From positions 53,972,711 through 54,036,710 of the forward strand of contig OZ024889.1 in NCBI GenBank assembly GCA_964017195.1: 64,000 bases of DNA, read 5' to 3'. The notes beneath the pieces are model-generated. The model was not told the DNA's origin. It saw only the letters and a program-made list of their open reading frames with translations, and did not search any database. The stretch's first letter is position 1. The number at the start of each line of letters is the position of its first letter. The translations under genes were made by a program, and so were the position numbers. Positions 59,421 through 64,000 of this stretch are shown here, one piece after another. This DNA comes from Siderastrea radians. Its lineage: Eukaryota; Cnidaria; Anthozoa; Scleractinia; Rhizangiidae.

Positions 59421-60229
59421 TAGGATTGAATGCGAAAATAGGATTGAATGCGAAATTGGCTGTGTTGTCTGATCTAGTTAGTGGTTATGGTGAATTTTTT
59501 TTTAGCGCAGGAGTGTTTTTTTTTATTGGGATTGACATTTTGAGGGGTGTAAAAATGTGGGAGTCAGAAGGATTTGTGAATGTCAGGAGCATATCACGCT
59601 TCTGTGAATGTGATTTGCTTTGAAAGTTGCGTTTTGCGTGAGAGGCAGTTTCCCTTGGCGTTTTATGGGGGGGGGGGGGGTGGTTTGCGAAGTGGATTGT
59701 AAGGTTTCTGATTGGCTAACTTGTATTTCGCAGCGGACAAAAAGGACAGTTGCGTTTTGCCGGCGTGGGCTAGGAAGAGAAGGAATTGGTACTAGTATGA
59801 TGATGCAATATTAGTTGATTGCACCATCAGTACATGATAGTTCTTGTGAACGGAGACAAATGAGTGTTTATTTGAGGCGAGAAATTGATACGAAGGAATC
59901 GTCATTAATAAGGAGATTAATTAATAAGGCAGGTGTTACGAGTCTTTTTGCATTGAAAGAACGAAAATATCTGAATATTATCGACGGATTTGTGTGGTTT
60001 GCGTGTGGTGTTCGCTAAAGGCTACGAGCAGTCTCACTTTCCGTTCAGAGATAGATAGTGAAGGAAAAGAAAAACAGGCGAGTGAGCGCGAAATCGATTG
60101 CGGCTCGACAGGCGCGTTACCTTTCAAAGACGTGGGCGACTTTCGTCCCCGCTCGCTTGTTTACTTTTGCAAGGGGATTACCGGGTTAGCAAACTGGATT
60201 TAAACATCACGTCATGAGATATGCCTTGA
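59421..60229. other. Intergenic, no gene recognised
   Basis: It starts with a direct 18-bp repeat (ATAGGATTGAATGCGAAA twice) right after the preceding element. A poly-G run lies at about 59668-59681. No supported coding sequence. Confidence 0.4.
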
Positions 60230-60545
60230 CGTGCCCCATACTCTGACAATCTGCTCGAGCTCATGTTTATCAAGCGTTTTATTTTGATTCTACTGCTATG
60301 TTCACTGTTTGTATTTAAGGTCTAGGCACAACAGTAAATACTTCATCGTCCCTGTGTGAGCATTCTCAGTTGTGGACGAATTCATATCGACATTCAACGT
60401 TTGAGTGATTTTGCGTTTTTCAGCACAAATAAAGCGATAAGAAAGATAAGCTGAGTCATCAGAGTTTAAACATTACGTCATCCGGTACCGCTATAGTCAA
60501 AATATTGTGTCACACAATCACACTTTTCGTCACGCCGGTTCGTAA
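60230..60545 (-). repeat. Diverged copy of the repeat at 11598-12138
   Basis: Read on the minus strand it contains GGCGTGACGAAAA, GGATGACGTAATGTTTAAAC, CTGATGACTCAGCTTATC and CTTATCGCTTT in the same order as each unit at 11.6-12.1 kb. Confidence 0.65.
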
Positions 60546-61722
60546 AAAAAGAGGATCGCGCTAACATTTGTGAAACCTAGGGGTGGGGAGGGTCAGAATG
60601 GCCGGTTAAAATGCCCAATGGGCTTTCTTGTTGTGCTTTAATTTATATTTGTTAACTGCTCTTGAATTCTTGTGATTGCATAGAAACTGGTTGACGGGCC
60701 TGCCAGAGCAAATGAAAAGATTTCAATGATGTGCATAGTATGGCAATGCAAATACTGCATTTTCTAATTTATTTAACTCTCAACTTCAGCATCCCAGTTT
60801 TTTTTCAGGGCCCTGAAAAGTAAAATGAGAAATATCGTATGGCTCATTTGCAAACACTTCTTTTCCCTCAGATAGTAGGGATGGCAAAACTTAGAAAGGT
60901 AGCCCCAAAATAAGTTGATCAGGATTTGGAGAAAAGGGGGCTCTTTCTTTACTTGGTTCTCCTTCTATCTTGGAGTCTGGAACAGGCTATCTTTGCTCCT
61001 GTGACTCGCTCTCTTCTAGCAGGTCTTAAATCAAAGGTAGCTGATGACCCTTCAGTACCTGAGTGTGATTCATGTAGAGCCACCTAAGCTGTGTAGGCAT
61101 TAACTAGGTGGCAGTGGGGCATCAATTACTTTTGTCAGAATTAGAAACTGAGCCACTGGTAGCCAACATATAACTTCAACTTTGTTTTGACTGCGAGATC
61201 TAGAGACTGCTGCCAAACCGATAACGTTTGAATGCTTGGTCAATATGTCTTTTGAGTACTTGTGTAACAATTATTGCTCATTGGCACCATAATTATTTTT
61301 CAGTGAATGATTACACACAAGTTTGAAGGCAGGGGAAGTACTCCAACAACACTCTACTTAACAACACAATGTAACTCTTTCCTTGATCATAACTCTGTGA
61401 CAACAAATAATTGGTGTAATCTATTTCCTTGAAATACTGGCCTTGTGTCATATTAATTTCAAACTTTGTCTTAAACCTTGTCAAAAGTAGTGAAATTGAG
61501 TGATCCAGTGCATGTCAGAATTTTTGTAGCCACTGATAAGGATGTTTGTTAGGATTCTGGAGACAAAGTTGTCAAACTTTCTTTCTGACATAATCCTCTA
61601 AGCTGTCGCCTAGATCATATTGCATGTTTTAGCATGTCATGAGACTGCACCAAACCAAGAGAACTGCACTAATCAATGGTCTGAAACACGTATATGGTAC
61701 AAGTTTCACTAAATTAACTAGT
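60546..61722. other. Intergenic, no gene recognised
   Basis: AT-rich sequence without recognisable genes or clear repeats. Confidence 0.35.
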
Positions 61723-61857
61723 GTGGTTTCCAGAAAATGTCCATTAACCTCCCATACCTTTAGACTTTGAAACTAAACTGGTATTTCCAGAGGGGTGGGG
61801 GAGTCCAACCAAAAACCTTCGTTGGGAGGGATATGGATATTTCCTGGATCCACACAA
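61723..61857. mobile_element. Small MITE related to 23454-24478
   Basis: GTGTGGTTTCCAGAAAATGT at left and ATATTTCCTGGATCCACAC at right are inverted. The motif order (TCCAGAAAAT-TCCRT) matches the ends of the 1-kb element in Ariadne-1 intron 2. Confidence 0.55.
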
Positions 61858-62223
61858 TTATTCTATGATGTAGATGTAAAAAAGGTTTGTAGTAATAGTG
61901 TTAATTCAACGGAAATTCTGGGGAAAATAATCAGAACCACAGAAAAATAGGAGATTGCCATATCATTACAGAAATATTATTACAAAAAATCATTTACATT
62001 TAGATTTGTTTTGTAATGGTTGTAAATTTAAGGCTATAGCTGAGGAGTGATATGGACATTTTTTAAATTATAATTTTGAAGCTCTACTTTAAGTTAATGG
62101 TTCGTAAAAATACCCACTTCAAATTGATAGTCCTGGTCAAATATTATTTTCACATCTAAATGATAAACAACATTACTTTGTATGAAATGGAAAAGATCAG
62201 TTTCAAATGGTGCATGTTTGTCA

Positions 62224-62446
62224 TCAATATGCGAGATACATGAACCTTACTATTAAGGTGTCCATTTCCAAGGACAAAGGCCATGACTTTTTGGATAAGG
62301 CTGTCTCCATTTGCCACAAACATTGGGGTGATTTGATCTTGCCTCTCTTTGACAACTGTAACACTACAGTGGCAAGGAAATCAAGGACTGCAGGAGCTCT
62401 CTTCTTCATCTCCTCAATTGTATGTGCTATACTACAGTCTATACTG
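62224..62446 (-). pseudogene. Possible transposon-protein relic
   Basis: On the minus strand an open frame reads IDCSIAHTIEEMKKRAPAV then LDFLATVVLQLSKRGK before apparently losing frame. Composition is protein-like and resembles proteins of cnidarian repetitive elements, but that resemblance is from memory and unverified. The family is not assigned. Confidence 0.3.
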
Positions 62447-63310
62447 ACCCATATGAGGTTCAGTTAATGCTACTCGGGTCTCTCTAGGACTTGGTTCCAT
62501 ACTGTCACTGTCTTTTGCATCAAATAACAGACAACTATTTAATAATAACACATTTAACTCTTGACAATGTTGGACATATTGGACTGGGAAAAATAGTTTA
62601 AGTTAAGGAAAATTTCAAACTTTTCTGTTGCAATAAAATTGATAAAAATATCTTTGTAATATCTTTCAGGTCTGCAGGCACTTTCCAGAGGCTTCGGAAG
62701 ATTGGTTAAGAACAGAGAGTCTCTCGTTCTTGCTATGTGCGCGTTTTCCGTTTTTCCTCCGTTCTAAGGCAGGATAGAAACTGACGAGGAAACTGCTATT
62801 TGCGAGGGACTTCGATCCTTGACAATTATCTTGTAATTAAACTTTCAGTCATTCTACGTGAAGCTACTTTTCCCTTTCTTGTTATTGCAGATATTGTTGG
62901 TTGTCAACCTTTTCATTTATTCCCTTCACTTGATAACAGGATCGGCAAATTGGAGTTGGTTCAAACCTGTATAAAAACATCAATGTCGTCTCCCTTCGAG
63001 GGCGCTAACAGTTTCAGCCAGATTCGAACGGCTTCGGCAATGACCTTCTATCGAAGCTGCTTGCATTTCGACGGTGTTTCGCCGTTAAATGACGGCATTG
63101 CATAGCACCTTCCCGCACAAAAACGGCTACGGCCGTGTAGCGAAACTTTAAAATTTATTCAGTTCGGTGCCCCTCCTAAGTATTTACTACCAAACTTCCG
63201 TATACCCTTTCGTGACTAAGTTGATCGCAGGCTTCCGGTTTTGTTATCGTAGGTTTCCGGTTCACCGTTCCTTTGTTTTATGATCAGCCAATCAAAAAAA
63301 TAGAATTTTT

Positions 63311-63381
63311 CCATTATCCCAGAGTCTCTACTGGCGACCTCCCGCTGACCAAAAAGCCAGTGGACTCTGGGTACGAGATTG
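63311..63381 (-). mobile_element. 71-bp dispersed element (copy 2)
   Basis: Exact reverse complement of 56611-56681. Flanking sequences differ beyond a few bases. Confidence 0.75.
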
Positions 63382-63486
63382 CTGCGGAGTAGAGAGGCTC
63401 CCCGCCGCTTCTCCTGCAGTTTAACCCTCGACCGGTCGCACAGGTGACAGCATTCCAACGCTCAATCGATTGATTTGAGAACTGAT

Positions 63487-63621
63487 ATGATGATAAAGTA
63501 TCAAGCATCCCTTCGTTGTATGGCAAAGTTAACAGTCGTTGCCATTCTTTCTATGGTTGCCTTGGTTGTATGGGTAAAGAGATCTGACAAACGGAACTTC
63601 AGCATTCAGAGTATAAATGAG
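63487..63621 (+). CDS. Probable first coding exon of a signal-anchored (type II membrane) protein, partial
   Basis: ATG at 63487 opens a 45-codon frame ending at a GTAGGT donor (63622), phase 0. The peptide has a short basic start (MMIKYQASLRCMAK) and a hydrophobic segment LTVVAILSMVALVVWV. KRSDKR follows, giving a signal-anchor profile as in Golgi glycosyltransferases and sulfotransferases. The remaining 380 bp hold no recognised second exon, so the gene, if real, continues past the window. The family is unknown. Confidence 0.45.
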
Positions 63622-63949
63622 GTAGGTTCTGTTTGCTGTTGCCGAGCAAAATCTTTTGCAAAAATCTCCGGACGGGATCAGGTGAGGTCACTTCTTTAAT
63701 GAAGATTATCAGTCTCTAGTATACATTCAGCCAACAGTACAGATGAAGAGAACTAATGAACCTAACCGCTGCATTGATGAGGCCGAAGGCCGAATCAACT
63801 ATTACGCATAGAAATCGAGAGCGAATAATCTAATTGTTTTAGTATAAATCTATACTAGACGTTCAAAACTCAACAGCAGACACTACATGTTTTTATTGAA
63901 AAATGATATAAATAGGTCACACCGCGCGCGGAAAACACTCTACTCACTA

Positions 63950-64000
63950 CAGTCGAACCTCGATTATCCGGACTCGGTGGGACTAGGGTAAATAGTCCGG
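63950..64000 (+). mobile_element. pogo/Tigger-like terminal inverted repeat, cut by window end
   Basis: CAGTCGAACCTCGATTATCC preceded by TA at 63948-63949 matches the terminal repeat style of pogo/Tigger (Tc1/mariner superfamily) elements. Only the first 51 bp are present. Confidence 0.6.

Overview
This window is animal nuclear DNA. It is AT-rich and gene-poor, with many small GT-AG introns and dense short inverted-repeat transposons. The two best-preserved genes match animal ubiquitin-pathway families exon by exon. Together with the abundance of palindromic MITEs and a single-exon clan-2 P450, this points to a cnidarian, most likely an anthozoan (stony coral or relative). The organism is an inference; no rRNA or mitochondrial marker is present.

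Layout. (1) 158-1711 (+): intact intronless microsomal cytochrome P450 with a TATA box just upstream. Its 3' end, including the stop codon, is repeated three times in a 100-bp tandem array. (2) 28631-6292 (-): a complete Ariadne-1 (ARIH1-type RBR E3 ubiquitin ligase) gene. I reconstructed 18 coding exons whose phases all join, giving 515 aa. Exon 3 has a second diverged copy (22365-22416). The two copies cannot be joined in frame, and a palindromic GGATCC repeat array lies between them. Introns carry TTAA-flanked MITEs, a direct tandem duplication, and a 4.5-kb DNA transposon (16928-21401) whose broken ORF links a DDE-like region to a Ulp1/C48-type cysteine protease domain. (3) 28632-34432: repeat-filled intergenic block, including a 2.3-kb structure with about 550-bp inverted arms and two abutting palindromic MITEs. 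(4) 34433-42247 (+): complete UBE2R/CDC34-type E2 enzyme in five exons, 237 aa. (5) 45154-44420 (-): unrecognised 244-aa ORF followed by a decayed copy of its own N-terminal module. (6) 46.2-50.4 kb: about 4 kb bounded by identical 37-bp inverted repeats, with weak exon-like pieces. (7) 50.4-63.4 kb: mainly repeats (microsatellite, 210-220-bp and 66-bp tandem repeats, a TTCTAGAA-rich stretch, a 1.8-kb element full of CTTCTTGCG motifs, MITEs). (8) 63487-63621 (+): a probable first coding exon with a signal-anchor, continuing outside the window. The window ends in a pogo/Tigger-like terminal repeat.

Functional link. ARIH1 and UBE2R/CDC34 are both catalytic partners of cullin-RING ligases, and here they sit head to head about 5.8 kb apart. 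The P450 is unrelated. No CRISPR, operon or rRNA features are present, as expected for a metazoan. Splice sites and products are read from sequence and family knowledge; no transcript or database check was possible.
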